64,000 nt of DNA. Origin: Pseudanabaena sp. BC1403. GTDB lineage: Bacteria > Cyanobacteriota > Cyanobacteriia > Pseudanabaenales > Pseudanabaenaceae. The DNA lies in the NCBI RefSeq assembly GCF_002914585.1, contig NZ_PDDM01000001.1, positions 434,001 through 498,000 of the forward strand, read 5' to 3'. Numbering within the stretch: the first letter of the stretch is position 1; every line of letters begins with the position of its first letter. Shown piece by piece: positions 16,461 through 25,538 of the stretch. Below the pieces are notes generated by a model. The model searched no databases. It was not told where the DNA came from and saw nothing but the letters and a program-made list of their open reading frames with translations. A program made the position numbers and the translations under genes.

Positions 16461-17717
16461 ATGACCTCTGACAAAATGAAGTTGCTGGTTGCAGAAGCCG
16501 TTACCGCCCTTGCACCAACATTTACCCAAATCGATCTCCATGTAAAGAAAAACCTCGAACGGGTTTTGCAGGCTTTTCGCGATCGCCGTGTGGGGGCGCA
16601 TCATTTCGCCAGCGTGTCAGGATACGGGCATGGTGATATGGGACGCGATGTTTTAGATCAGGTCTTCGCGCAAATAATGGGCGCAGAATCTGCTGCCGTG
16701 CGCGTACAATTTGTCTCAGGAACCCACGCGATCGCCTGTTGTTTATTTGGGATTTTACGACCCCTTGACGAACTTTTATCAGTTGCGGGTGCACCCTACG
16801 ACACTCTCGAAGAAGTAATCGGCTATCCTCTCACATCTGATAGTCAAGGAACAGCTTATGCAGGCTCACTCAAGGATTTTGGAATCACCTATCGACAGGT
16901 GGAACTAACTCCCGCAGGAGGTATGAATTGGGAAGCCTTGGCAACAGCCGTCAAACCACAGACTCGCATGGTCTTGATTCAGCGATCATGTGGCTATGCA
17001 TGGAGAGAGAGTTTATCCATTGCCGATATTGAACGCATCATTAAATTGGTAAAACAGCAAAATCCAAATACGGTCTGCTTTGTGGATAACTGTTATGGTG
17101 AATTTATTAGCGATCGCGAACCAACTGCGATCGGAGCGGATATTATCGCAGGTTCTCTAATTAAAAATCCTGGTGGCACGATCGCTACTGCTGGCGGATA
17201 TATAGCTGGTAAAGCTGAATATGTAGAGCTAGCAGCCCAACGACTTACCGCACCTGGGATTGGGCGTGAAGGCGGTGCAACTTTTGATCTCAATCGTTTA
17301 CTCTTTCAAGGTCTATTTCTTGCGCCACAAATGGTTGGCGAAGCGATGAAAAGTAGCCACCTTGCTGCCTATGTGTTTGATCAACTAGGCTACAAAGTCA
17401 AACCACTTCCCTTTGAGACACGTCGCGATATTATTCAAGCGATTCAACTTGGTGATTCCAAAAAGTTGATTGAATTCTGCCGTAATCTCCAACGTTTCTC
17501 TCCCATAGATTCCTATGTCGATCCTATCCCAGGAGAAATGCCAGGATATGTCAGTCAGTTAGTTATGGCAGGCGGAACTTTTATCGATGGCAGCACCTTA
17601 GAACTCTCAGCCGATGGGCCATTGCGTGAACCTTACACGGTATTTTTACAAGGTGGAACTCATTGGACGCATCTAGCGATCGCTCTCGAAAATTTCCAGA
17701 TTGAAGATTTATCGTAA
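16461..17717 (+). CDS. PLP-dependent methionine gamma-lyase family protein (YnbB-like)
   Basis: A 418-residue enzyme of the fold-type I PLP family often annotated as aluminium resistance protein or cystathionine beta-lyase family. Visible features are the N-terminal SVSGYGHGDMGRD, the cofactor-binding VSGTHAIACCLFGIL, the aspartate region CFVDNCYGEF, and the lysine segment IAGSLIKNPGG that would hold the Schiff base. It probably acts on sulfur amino acids, but the exact substrate is not known for this subgroup. The ATG at 16461 gives normal length. Two hairpins follow the gene. Confidence 0.85.
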   Translation: MTSDKMKLLVAEAVTALAPTFTQIDLHVKKNLERVLQAFRDRRVGAHHFASVSGYGHGDMGRDVLDQVFAQIMGAESAAVRVQFVSGTHAIACCLFGILRPLDELLSVAGAPYDTLEEVIGYPLTSDSQGTAYAGSLKDFGITYRQVELTPAGGMNWEALATAVKPQTRMVLIQRSCGYAWRESLSIADIERIIKLVKQQNPNTVCFVDNCYGEFISDREPTAIGADIIAGSLIKNPGGTIATAGGYIAGKAEYVELAAQRLTAPGIGREGGATFDLNRLLFQGLFLAPQMVGEAMKSSHLAAYVFDQLGYKVKPLPFETRRDIIQAIQLGDSKKLIEFCRNLQRFSPIDSYVDPIPGEMPGYVSQLVMAGGTFIDGSTLELSADGPLREPYTVFLQGGTHWTHLAIALENFQIEDLS

Positions 17718-17719
17718 TA

Positions 17720-17783
17720 CAACGCTTTGCGCTCAAACTCGAACCAAAAAAATCATTAAAAGTGTTGCTTTACAACACTTTTA
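17720..17783 (+). repeat. Dispersed hairpin repeat, copy 1
   Basis: A leader beginning ACAACGCTTTGCGCTCAAAC is followed by a hairpin (outer limits 17757-17783) with a TTGCTTTACAA core. The whole unit aligns with 29213-29289 and, inverted, with 33309-33388. It probably also serves as terminator of the upstream lyase gene. Confidence 0.65.
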
Positions 17784-17786
17784 TAC

Positions 17787-17819
17787 AAAGCACAAAATGG
17801 CGTAGCCATTTTGTGCTTT
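17787..17819. terminator. Perfect 15-bp hairpin with GTA loop
   Basis: Arms 17787-17801 and 17805-17819, followed by a T run, between the convergent lyase and response regulator genes. Confidence 0.7.
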
Positions 17820-17855
17820 TAAAACCCTTGATGGGTTTGATTTTAAATTAACAAA

Positions 17856-19124
17856 TTACTTGTCAAATGCTTCAATTATAAAAGTTGTATTATCTGCAAG
17901 AAATTGGGAAGCAGGTTCAGTATCAAGTGGCTTTGCAAATAAATATCCTTGACCGTAGCATCTTCCTAGATAAGAGCAAAATAGGGATTTGAGCATTTCT
18001 AGTTGCCGAGGTGTCTCTATCCCTTCAACTACAACACTCTTTCCTAATGTAAAAGCTAATGTACCAATAGCTTTTACAATTATCCATTCTTCATTATTAA
18101 TAAAAGATCGGTCTATTTTTAGAATGTCTATGGGAAAGTCAGTTAGTCTTCTTAGTGATGAATAGCCTGTACCGAAGTCATCAATACAAAACTGAATTCC
18201 TAAATCTTTTAAATGATCGAGAATCTGTAAAGTGCGATCGCGATCGCCCATGACTGTACTTTCAGTTATTTCTAGCTTAAGACAATGTGGATTGATTTGA
18301 TATTCGCTTAAAATTCCGCGAATATATTCTACCAAGTTAAACTCTGAGAGTTGCTTTGTAGATACATTTACACTCATCGTCAAATCAGTATAATCAGGGA
18401 AAGTTTCTTGCCAAATTTTTAACTGTTGACAAGCAGTTCTCAACACCCACCGCCCAACTGAATAAATCAAATCTGTTTTTTCGATAATATCAATAAAATC
18501 AATAGGAGCAAGTAAGCCTTGCATTGGATGTTGCCAGCGAATTAGCGCTTCAAAGCCAGTGATTACATCGGTCTGTAAATTGACAATTGGTTGATAGAAC
18601 AATCTCAACGATTGAATCTCTATAGCCTCTTTTACCTCCGCGTATAGATCCCAATTAAATCCTGTTAGCGAAGAAATTTCTTTTTGTAAGCTAATATTTT
18701 GAATTTCTAAAAGTTTAGTTTGTTCTAAAAGTTGTGCTTGCAATGAGTTTACCCGTAAGTGAGTCTCTACTCTTGCTAGTACTTCGATTAAATGAAAAGG
18801 CTTATTAATAAAATCTATGCCACCAACTGCAAACGCTTCAACCTTCTCTTCTACATTTTCAATTGCGCTAATAAAGATTATGGGGATCTGCTGAGTTGCT
18901 GGATTATTTTTGAGATTACCACAAACTTGGTATCCATCCATCTCAGGCATTTTAATATCTAGTAAAATCAAGCTTGGCATATGGGCTTTGGCAAGATCAA
19001 TAGCATCGATTCCATTTGCAGCTTCTAAAACAGCATAGCCTTGGTTGGCTAGCATAATTGATAGAATTTGCAGGTTATATCGAGTGTCATCAACAACAAG
19101 AATGGTGATCTTACTTTTACTCAT
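17856..19124 (-). CDS. Response regulator with EAL (c-di-GMP phosphodiesterase) domain
   Basis: A 422-residue protein. Residues 6-122 form a receiver domain with acidic pocket D12-D13, phosphoacceptor D56 and Lys in NKPF (about 108). A short coiled coil follows (about 126-155). Residues 170-410 form an EAL domain with EAL at 192-194 (GFEALIRWQHP), EITES, DDFGTGYSSL (315-324), KIDRSFI and VVEGIET. All the usual metal and substrate residues are present, so active hydrolysis of cyclic di-GMP to pGpG under control of phosphorylation is expected. Such proteins tune motility, phototaxis and adhesion. No partner histidine kinase is adjacent. Confidence 0.92.
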   Translation of the reverse strand: MSKSKITILVVDDTRYNLQILSIMLANQGYAVLEAANGIDAIDLAKAHMPSLILLDIKMPEMDGYQVCGNLKNNPATQQIPIIFISAIENVEEKVEAFAVGGIDFINKPFHLIEVLARVETHLRVNSLQAQLLEQTKLLEIQNISLQKEISSLTGFNWDLYAEVKEAIEIQSLRLFYQPIVNLQTDVITGFEALIRWQHPMQGLLAPIDFIDIIEKTDLIYSVGRWVLRTACQQLKIWQETFPDYTDLTMSVNVSTKQLSEFNLVEYIRGILSEYQINPHCLKLEITESTVMGDRDRTLQILDHLKDLGIQFCIDDFGTGYSSLRRLTDFPIDILKIDRSFINNEEWIIVKAIGTLAFTLGKSVVVEGIETPRQLEMLKSLFCSYLGRCYGQGYLFAKPLDTEPASQFLADNTTFIIEAFDK

Positions 19125-19449
19125 TAGGAGCAGGAAATTTAGCGAGTCAATTAGCGATTATATAGCGTTTATAGCATCTCTCTGATCTGTTATATACAGA
19201 TTTAGAGGGTTAAGTTATTAATTTAAATAAGCTCGATGTACTAAGCTTATCCAAGAATAGGTCATTAAAAATTTAGATAGTGATCTCCGCGAAACTAAAA
19301 CCCAGAGTCATAATCCATAGATCGTCACCATGCAGCGGGGATCATGGATTATAATTCTTGGTTTTATGTTTAGCAGAGCCTACCTACTTAGTAAAATTCT
19401 TAATTTGAAATTGGTATAAAATAGGAAAGACCGATGCGATGAGAGCTTT
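19125..19449. other. Non-coding gap with an imperfect inverted repeat
   Basis: No gene is seen in this 325-bp divergent gap. An imperfect inverted repeat spans about 19297-19366 (arms containing CATAATCCAT and ATGGATTATA around a GC-rich centre). It may be regulatory for either flanking gene. Confidence 0.45.
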
Positions 19450-20973
19450 ATGGAGTCCGATCAATTGCCTGTAGAAGAAAATTTAGAGAAATCCTACCAA
19501 GACGCTGCCCCCGAGGTGATCGTAACATTAGAAAATGAATTAGACAAGGAGAACGTCGAAGCTTCTGATGAGTCAATAAATGAAAATATCCAGATAGATC
19601 GACCTCTATTTGACAATCGTGTCGAACTATCGACGGATCATAATGATGATGACATTGAATCTAAAAACTTAGAAACTGAGTCATTTATCCCAGAAACTAT
19701 CGCAGAACCTGAACTAGAGCCGCAGCTACAAGATAGTCTCAACACCTCAGCAATATTAACAAGCATTAATCAACTTAAGCAAGAAGAATCCGATCTCAGG
19801 GGAGAGCTAGAGACACTTAGAAACATTAAGTCTAAAATCCTACAAGACCAGTTAGACGACTTACAGGCAGGCATTATTCGGTTAGCTCAAGCTGATGTGG
19901 CTCGTCTCGAATATCAAAAGCAAGAACTACAGGCAGCGATCGCAGTTCTTGAAAAGCGAAAAGAGCGTCTTGACAAAGAAATGACTAGCACCTACGCAGG
20001 TACATCTCAAGACATTGCGATCCGTGTTCAAGGTTTTAAAGACTATCTGGTTGGCAGCTTACAAGACTTAGTGGCTAGCGCTGAAAAACTAAACCTTGTA
20101 GCGCCCTCTACTCAGTCTGTAGCCGAAACTGTAGCACCTACAGAAAAGCCACCAACGAAAGAAGCTGAGCCATTACGCATATCAGAGCAGACCTTTTCTG
20201 AGTATAAACAAAGAGTTGATCAGCTTTTAGAGCGTTACCGCACCTTGCCTGATTACTATGGCCCAGCATGGAAGCTCAGACGAACCTTTGAGCAAGTCCA
20301 TGCCGATCGCGTATCTAAGTGGTTTTTTGAGCAGTCTGGACGTGGCGCTATCCGCACTATGGGAACGCGCTTGCAAAATATTCTGGTCACTTCGGCAGCA
20401 ATCTCAGTTTTAAAAGCAGTTTATGGTGAAAAATTGCGGGTACTAGTCCTCGCGACCTCGCCCGAACGTCTTGGCGAATGGCGGCGAGGTTTTCAAGATT
20501 GTCTGGGCTTGACCAGAGAGCATTTTGGCTCTGATAAAGGTATTGCCCTATTTGAAGATCCTGAGCCTCTCGCCACTAAAGGCGATCGCCTTGTCAAGGA
20601 AGGTCTCAGCCCTTTAGTAGTTATCGACGAGTCTGAAGAACTAATCGCTGTAGATTTGCTGCGATTTCCACTTTTAATTGCTTTTGGCGGTGCACCTGAC
20701 GTTAAACCTGCGGCTCCATCGGCTTATATGAATCGCGACATAAATCGGGATAACAGCCGCGAAAGCTCCAACACTCGTGACTACATTCGTGAGGCTCCCC
20801 GCGATAATCCAAGAGACACGAGTCGCGATTATACACCGCCCAAAGAACGTGATAATCGTGATTATGGTGCAAGGGAATATCCGAGTCGTAATTATGGCGA
20901 TCGCGACTCTCGTGATACTAGCTACGGAAATAATCGCGGACGGAATAATCAAGATTCTGATTGGGACTGGTAA
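19450..20973 (+). CDS. DUF3086 family protein with Arg/Asp/Asn-rich tail
   Basis: A 507-residue cyanobacterial protein of unknown function. Residues 1-95 are acidic and disordered. About 100-185 form a coiled coil. About 245-425 form the conserved DUF3086 domain (LPDYYGPAWKLRRTFEQVHA, SVLKAVYGEKLRVLVLATSP, PLVVIDESEELIAVDLLRFP). The last 80 residues are a low-complexity tail built from N-R-D, S-R-E and R-D-Y units ending in DSDWDW. The tail resembles disordered RNA-binding or condensate-forming segments, which is inference only. Twin terminators follow. Confidence 0.8.
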   Translation: MESDQLPVEENLEKSYQDAAPEVIVTLENELDKENVEASDESINENIQIDRPLFDNRVELSTDHNDDDIESKNLETESFIPETIAEPELEPQLQDSLNTSAILTSINQLKQEESDLRGELETLRNIKSKILQDQLDDLQAGIIRLAQADVARLEYQKQELQAAIAVLEKRKERLDKEMTSTYAGTSQDIAIRVQGFKDYLVGSLQDLVASAEKLNLVAPSTQSVAETVAPTEKPPTKEAEPLRISEQTFSEYKQRVDQLLERYRTLPDYYGPAWKLRRTFEQVHADRVSKWFFEQSGRGAIRTMGTRLQNILVTSAAISVLKAVYGEKLRVLVLATSPERLGEWRRGFQDCLGLTREHFGSDKGIALFEDPEPLATKGDRLVKEGLSPLVVIDESEELIAVDLLRFPLLIAFGGAPDVKPAAPSAYMNRDINRDNSRESSNTRDYIREAPRDNPRDTSRDYTPPKERDNRDYGAREYPSRNYGDRDSRDTSYGNNRGRNNQDSDWDW

Positions 20974-21007
20974 AAAAAATAGGAGCGCAATGCGCTCCTA
21001 TTTTTTT
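20973..21007. terminator. Terminator after the DUF3086 gene
   Basis: A17/T17-flanked GC core (AGGAGCGC/GCGCTCCT) with a 3-nt loop; its outer arms are runs of seven A and T. Confidence 0.85.
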
Positions 21008-21040
21008 AAATAAAAGGGCGCATCGCGCCCTTTTTTATTT
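21008..21040. terminator. Terminator of the Tic22-like gene
   Basis: A second hairpin, immediately next to the previous one, with core AAAGGGCGC/GCGCCCTTT. Its right arm includes the stop codon of the minus-strand gene. The two back-to-back hairpins isolate the convergent genes. Confidence 0.8.
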
Positions 21041-21847
21041 CTTAGCAGGTGCTACCTGAGGTGTAGCGGATTGCTTTGTGTTCTTGAGAATGTACTCAAA
21101 CGAAGAACGCGAGGGTACAAACTGGAAGCGTTCGACTTCAGGGTTAGGCTTATTATCCTTGGACACCATCGAGTCTAGAACTTGGAAGAGTGAAGCAACT
21201 TGAATCTTAGTTGCCTTAGTCACATCGGGTTGATCTTTGCTAGCGCGATCGAGCAAATTTTGTAGATCAGTTTTATCAAGGAAGAAAGGCACAACTTGTT
21301 CCTTCTTGCCATTTTGATCAATGCTCATAGTTAGTAAGCCTTGGTTATTGGCTTGACCACCGATCGCAAAGAAAACAGGCACATTAGGGATTTTGTCAGC
21401 CGCAACTCCTTGCGAAGTCAAGATTGTCCTTGCTGAGTCAATACTTGCCTTAGCAGGGATAAACTGGAATACGACTTTTTTGTCTTTGTTTTCACGAATT
21501 ACTTTATAGGCATCATTCATCGATCGCACAATGATCTGCGCCTTTTTACCAACTTCAGGATTCGACTTTTGGACTTGACTGAGCATCATTTGGGCTTCGT
21601 CGGGACCAAGGAAGAAAAACAAAAGCTGGCTATCATCAGGCTTAGCATTTGGTTGCTGAGGAACTGCACCTAGAAGAGGCGAGCCTTTATCATCAGTAAT
21701 CGTGAAAATGGGAATACTGCCCAATCTCTCCAAAACTTGAGCTTCGGTGAGGGCTTCAGCTTTGAGAGTAAATATGGGACTAACAGCGATCGCCCCTGCG
21801 ACACCTGCGGTGGCTGCTAGACTAACCAACGACTTGAATACGGACAT
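21035..21847 (-). CDS. Tic22-like family protein
   Basis: A 270-residue protein. The ATG at 21847 is chosen because an AGGAGA ribosome binding site lies 3-8 bases upstream (minus strand) and a signal peptide begins there (hydrophobic residues about 5-28, cleavage likely after KAEA). The mature domain (LERLGSIPIFTITDDKGSPL, PVFFAIG, VPFFLDKTDLQNLL, QVASLFQVLDSM) matches the Tic22 family. Cyanobacterial Tic22 is a periplasmic chaperone linked to outer membrane biogenesis and is related to the plastid import component. The C-terminal 15 residues are Ala/Pro/Lys-rich. Confidence 0.88.
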   Translation of the reverse strand: MSVFKSLVSLAATAGVAGAIAVSPIFTLKAEALTEAQVLERLGSIPIFTITDDKGSPLLGAVPQQPNAKPDDSQLLFFFLGPDEAQMMLSQVQKSNPEVGKKAQIIVRSMNDAYKVIRENKDKKVVFQFIPAKASIDSARTILTSQGVAADKIPNVPVFFAIGGQANNQGLLTMSIDQNGKKEQVVPFFLDKTDLQNLLDRASKDQPDVTKATKIQVASLFQVLDSMVSKDNKPNPEVERFQFVPSRSSFEYILKNTKQSATPQVAPAKK

Positions 21848-22087
21848 ATTTCTCCTAGCTACAATACTATTTATGAGGTTTATTGGGAATTTGGGATACA
21901 CAACAGTGTGAATGAGCCTTGAAAAGTTAAAAGTCAAAGATAATCATTGTCCGAAAGTAACTTTCTGGCAACTTTAACAATATTTCACGCAAAAAGACAA
22001 CCTTTTTATACCAGCTTCAAACTAGTTTGTGCGTATATTGTTACCTTCTAAGACTCGAATATCATAAGTATAGTTCCTAAACCCCAG

Positions 22088-22124
22088 AGATGAAGTTGCG
22101 GCGCTTCGCGCCGCAACTTCATCT
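22088..22124. repeat. Perfect 17-bp hairpin with TTC loop
   Basis: Arms 22088-22104 and 22108-22124 lie in a gap between divergent genes, where a terminator is not required. It carries the GCGGCGC-TTC-GCGCCGC core seen at several other sites in the window. Confidence 0.65.
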
Positions 22125-22131
22125 TTCGGTT

Positions 22132-22226
22132 TTGCGTTAGTGCAATTAACGTAGGATGAGTTAGCGATCGCGTAACCCATCATTTTTGATTAATAGATGC
22201 GTTACGTTGCACTAACGCATCCTACA
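22132..22226. repeat. Inverted repeat of the TGCGTTAGTGCAA type
   Basis: TGCGTTAGTGCAA and its complement TTGCACTAACGCA enclose GTAGGATG and GCGTAAC motifs. It belongs to the scattered family whose short relative lies at 49470-49502. No gene is seen in 21848-22260. Confidence 0.5.
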
Positions 22227-22260
22227 AATAATTAAGCCTTCTTACTTAACTAGCGATGTT

Positions 22261-23682
22261 ATGCCACAAGACGAAAACTTTCTTAGCTTTGATGAGATTT
22301 TTGAGGAGCTAAATTATCGCCAAGCACAGCGCACATTACGAGATATTGTCGCAAATCTAGACTTGTCAGAACGAGAGCGACGTGGACTAGAGGAACCGCT
22401 AGAAGAGCTGCAACAAATGCTAGATAAGCTAGAGCGCCAAGTTTTGCAAATAGCAGTATTTGGCATGGTGGGGCGTGGCAAATCGTCGGTACTTAATGCG
22501 CTAATGGGTGGTCAAGTTTTTGAGACTGGCCCCTTGCATGGTGTGACTACAAGTCGGCAAGCCGCAGAGTGGCAAATATCACGAGAGGCGATGCAAACTA
22601 ATGGCGATCGCACGATTCTCAAAGCATCATTTCAGGGACGAGGTGAGGCAAGAATCGAGTTGATTGATACCCCTGGGATCGATGAGGTGGATGGCGAAGG
22701 CAGGGCAGAACTAGCGAAACGGATTGCTCAACAAGCAGATTTAATTTTATTTATCGTCGCGGGCGATATCACTAAAGTTGAATATGATGCGCTGTCGGAA
22801 CTGAGAGGGGCGAGTAAACCGATTTTGCTAGTCTTCAACAAAATCGACCAATATCCGCCTGAAGACCGCATCGCTATATACGCGAAAATTCGCGATGAGC
22901 GGGTGCGTGAGTTATTAACTGAAGATGAAATTGTGATGACTGCTGCTTCACCATTGGTCGCCAAAGCGATCCGTCAGCCCGATGGCTCCTTTGAAGCCGA
23001 ACTGGTCAATGGGAAGCCCCAAATCGAAGATTTAAAGCTAAAAATTTTGGAGGTGCTCGATCGCGAAGGCAAATCTCTGATCGCTTTAAACACAATGATG
23101 TTTGCGGATATGGTGCAGGAGCGAGTGGTACAGCGCAAAATGTTTGTGCGCGATCGCCAAGCCAATCGCATCATCTGGAATTGTGTAATTACCCAAGCTG
23201 TGGCGATCGCCGTTAACCCATTCACTGTAATTGATGTCATCAGTGCCGCAATTATCGATATTTCAATGATCGTGGCGCTATCTAAGCTTTATGGCATCAA
23301 CATGAGCAATCGTGGCGCAATTTCACTGATGCAAAAAATTGCGATCGGCATGGGCGGCATTAGTGCCAGTGAATTTCTTGCCACATTCGGATTGAGTTCT
23401 CTCAAAGGCTTACTGGGCATTGCTGCGCCTGTGACTGGTGGTTTAACTTTGGGTGGGTATGTGTCAGTTGCGATCGCCCAAGCAGGTGTGGCAGGATTCT
23501 CCACCTACGCCCTTGGACTAGTCACCAAGGAATATCTCGCTAACGGTGCATCATGGGGAGCAGATGGGCCAAAAGCAGTTGTTAAAAGGATATTGGACAC
23601 CATCGATGAAGACTCAATCCTAGCCAGAATCAAAGATGAACTCCGCGCCAAAATCGATCTACGTAGACTGAGAAAAACTTAG
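22261..23682 (+). CDS. Membrane-associated GTPase with DUF697 domain
   Basis: A 473-residue protein. A GTPase domain has P-loop GMVGRGKSS (68-76), G3 DTPG (from D136) and G4 NKID (from N193). The C-terminal part (about 300-440) is hydrophobic with several helices and Gly-rich segments, matching the DUF697 region of Era/dynamin-like cyanobacterial GTPases. It likely acts at a membrane; the process is unknown. An N-terminal helical segment (residues 15-65) may mediate oligomerisation. The gene appears monocistronic. Confidence 0.85.
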   Translation: MPQDENFLSFDEIFEELNYRQAQRTLRDIVANLDLSERERRGLEEPLEELQQMLDKLERQVLQIAVFGMVGRGKSSVLNALMGGQVFETGPLHGVTTSRQAAEWQISREAMQTNGDRTILKASFQGRGEARIELIDTPGIDEVDGEGRAELAKRIAQQADLILFIVAGDITKVEYDALSELRGASKPILLVFNKIDQYPPEDRIAIYAKIRDERVRELLTEDEIVMTAASPLVAKAIRQPDGSFEAELVNGKPQIEDLKLKILEVLDREGKSLIALNTMMFADMVQERVVQRKMFVRDRQANRIIWNCVITQAVAIAVNPFTVIDVISAAIIDISMIVALSKLYGINMSNRGAISLMQKIAIGMGGISASEFLATFGLSSLKGLLGIAAPVTGGLTLGGYVSVAIAQAGVAGFSTYALGLVTKEYLANGASWGADGPKAVVKRILDTIDEDSILARIKDELRAKIDLRRLRKT

Positions 23683-23963
23683 ATTTGTAATAAATTATTC
23701 TCAATCTCTGCCCCTCTAAGGCGCTGGTTCCGCCCAGTGAGGAGCAGAAAGTCTTATTAAGCAAGGAATGTAGGAATCTGTTGTCAAAGCTGGTTAACGT
23801 GGTTTTTGAGCAAAAGTGCGTGTACACCCTGTTTTTGTGTTAGGTTACTGCCATACAAGATTCTTTTAATTAAAACCATAACCCTTACTATGCTTGGCTT
23901 TTACTTCCTCATATGGCGGAACCAGTGCCGACTTGTGTGACTAATACTATATTGAAATTCCAA
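23683..23963. other. Non-coding gap, 281 bp
   Basis: No recognisable gene or RNA. One frame is open for about 60 codons but has no start or family resemblance. Confidence 0.4.
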
Positions 23964-24383
23964 ATGTCTAGAAGAGATAGTTTGCATTTTGCATTACGTC
24001 ACACACTCGAAAAAGACGGGTGGACAATTACGGATGATCCCTTGATTTTAGTTTTGGAACAAACACTTTTGAAGGCCGATCTAGGAGCCGAAAAGTTTTT
24101 AACTGCGGAAAAAGAAAATCGTAAAATTGCGGTAGAGGTCAAAGACTTTGATGCTGTTTCGGTGATTAGCGAGCTCGAAAAAACGATGGGACAGATTCAA
24201 CTTTATCAATGGGCTTTAGATGTACAAGAGCCAGAACGGGAATTATTCCTAGCCGTGAGCCAATCCGTTTATATTAAGCACTTTCAAAAGCCCATTTTTC
24301 AGCTAGCCATCCAACGCAATAAAATCAATTTACTAGTTTACGAACCCGATCAGGAGGCAATTCTGCAATGGATAACCTATTAA
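23964..24383 (+). CDS. xisH: XisH family protein (fdxN element excision controlling factor-like)
   Basis: A 139-residue protein with the XisH pattern: an N-terminal helical segment, then a PD-(D/E)xK-like core visible as DLGAEKFLTAEKENRKIAVE with E-V-K (VEVKDF), and GQIQLYQWAL. XisH was first found in Anabaena as a factor needed with XisF and XisI for excision of the fdxN element. Many cyanobacteria carry xisH-xisI pairs without that element, as here, so the real role is probably different. I chose the ATG at 23964, where the family sequence starts. Its 3' end overlaps xisI by 16 bases. Confidence 0.9.
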   Translation: MSRRDSLHFALRHTLEKDGWTITDDPLILVLEQTLLKADLGAEKFLTAEKENRKIAVEVKDFDAVSVISELEKTMGQIQLYQWALDVQEPERELFLAVSQSVYIKHFQKPIFQLAIQRNKINLLVYEPDQEAILQWITY

Positions 24384-24679
24384 GCCATGTAGATATTCTT
24401 AAAAAGACTCTACAAGAAGCAACGATCGCTCAACCCCGCTTACAAGCAATTAAACTTTATCCTGTCTGCGATATCGAATCTGGTCATTTTCTCGTTCTCG
24501 CTACTGGCTGGGACAAACAGCGCTGGATGGACACAATTTTATTTCACGCCCGTTTAGTCGAAGATAAAATCATCATCGAAGAAGATAACTTTGAAGAAGG
24601 CTTAACCACTGCTCTGATTGCCGCAGGGATTAGAAAAGAAGATATTATTAACAGTCTGGAAGCAGCGATCGCCGTTTGA
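24368..24679 (+). CDS. xisI: XisI family protein
   Basis: A 103-residue partner of XisH. It contains the family features LYPVCDIESGHFLVLATGW and the segment IIIEEDNFEEGLTTALIAAGI. It is translationally coupled to xisH by a 16-base overlap, which argues that the two proteins work as a complex. No recombinase gene (xisF) is near. Confidence 0.92.
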   Translation: MDNLLSHVDILKKTLQEATIAQPRLQAIKLYPVCDIESGHFLVLATGWDKQRWMDTILFHARLVEDKIIIEEDNFEEGLTTALIAAGIRKEDIINSLEAAIAV

Positions 24680-24711
24680 TTTTAAGATCAAAAAATCACT
24701 TCATCATTTTT

Positions 24712-25491
24712 ATGGCAAAGCTCAGTAAAATCCTTATTTTCCCAATTAAATCCCTCGATCCAATCGCTTTAGATGCAGTCGAGATATCTGACGGTGGGGC
24801 ATTAAAAGGCGATCGCGAATTTGCCATGTTTGATAAAAACGGAAAATACATCAATGCCAAGCGCTATTCTAAGATTCATTTAATTAGAGCAAAGTACGAA
24901 TTAAGCAATCGACTAGTGCATTTGCAAATCCAAGAGCAGCAAGAAGTATCCACTTTTCATTTAGATCGCGATCGCATTGCGCTTACTAACTGGCTAAGCA
25001 AATTTTTTGAGCAACCTGTAGAACTTCGTCAAAATGTTAGTAATGGATTCCCTGATGATCCTGAAGCATGGGGTGCAACTGTAATCTCAGAGGCAACTCT
25101 TAGCAGTGTACAGAGTTGGTATGCAAGCCCCCAAATCAGTCTTGAGCAAATTCGCGATCGCTTCCGCACTAACTTAGAAATTGCTGATACCGAACCGTTT
25201 TGGGAAGATCATTTATTTGCTAAAGCTGGTGAAACAGTTCCCTTTAAAATTGGCGATGTTCAGTTTTTCGGCACAAATCCCTGTCAACGTTGTCCTGTGC
25301 CCACCCGTGATACATTAACTGGCGAAGTTTATCCCGAATTTCAAAAAATTTTCACTCGCCAAAGAGAAGCATCTTTACCAGCAAACATAGTGCGATCGCG
25401 TTTCAATCATTTTTATCGTCTTGCTCTAAATACACGCATTCCCATAATAGAGGCTGGCAAAGTTCTTAAAATAGGTGATATAGCTCTCTAA
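24712..25491 (+). CDS. MOSC domain protein
   Basis: A 259-residue protein. An N-terminal beta-barrel domain (residues 1-85, with IFPIKSLDPIALDAVEIS) precedes a MOSC domain with the key segment FGTNPCQRCPVPTRDTLTGE. MOSC proteins bind molybdenum cofactor sulfur or related ligands and carry out sulfuration or N-hydroxylated substrate reduction. Two Cys sit in this motif, either of which could be the cofactor-contact residue. The ATG at 24712 is preferred because an earlier in-frame codon overlaps xisI and adds unconserved residues. Confidence 0.85.
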   Translation: MAKLSKILIFPIKSLDPIALDAVEISDGGALKGDREFAMFDKNGKYINAKRYSKIHLIRAKYELSNRLVHLQIQEQQEVSTFHLDRDRIALTNWLSKFFEQPVELRQNVSNGFPDDPEAWGATVISEATLSSVQSWYASPQISLEQIRDRFRTNLEIADTEPFWEDHLFAKAGETVPFKIGDVQFFGTNPCQRCPVPTRDTLTGEVYPEFQKIFTRQREASLPANIVRSRFNHFYRLALNTRIPIIEAGKVLKIGDIAL

Positions 25492-25538
25492 CTTAAAAGT
25501 GAGTGGTGGCGCGAAACGCCGCCACTCACTTTTAAGTT
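25490..25538. terminator. 22-bp hairpin terminator with one mismatch
   Basis: Arms 25490-25511 and 25517-25538 with a 5-nt loop, between the convergent MOSC and ycf46 genes. The arms begin in one stop codon and reach the base before the other. Confidence 0.8.

Noticed and set aside
23683-23912. Possible small gene or RNA between the GTPase and xisH
   Set aside because: One frame is open for about 60 codons but has no start codon, no ribosome binding site and no recognisable family; no tRNA-like fold was seen.
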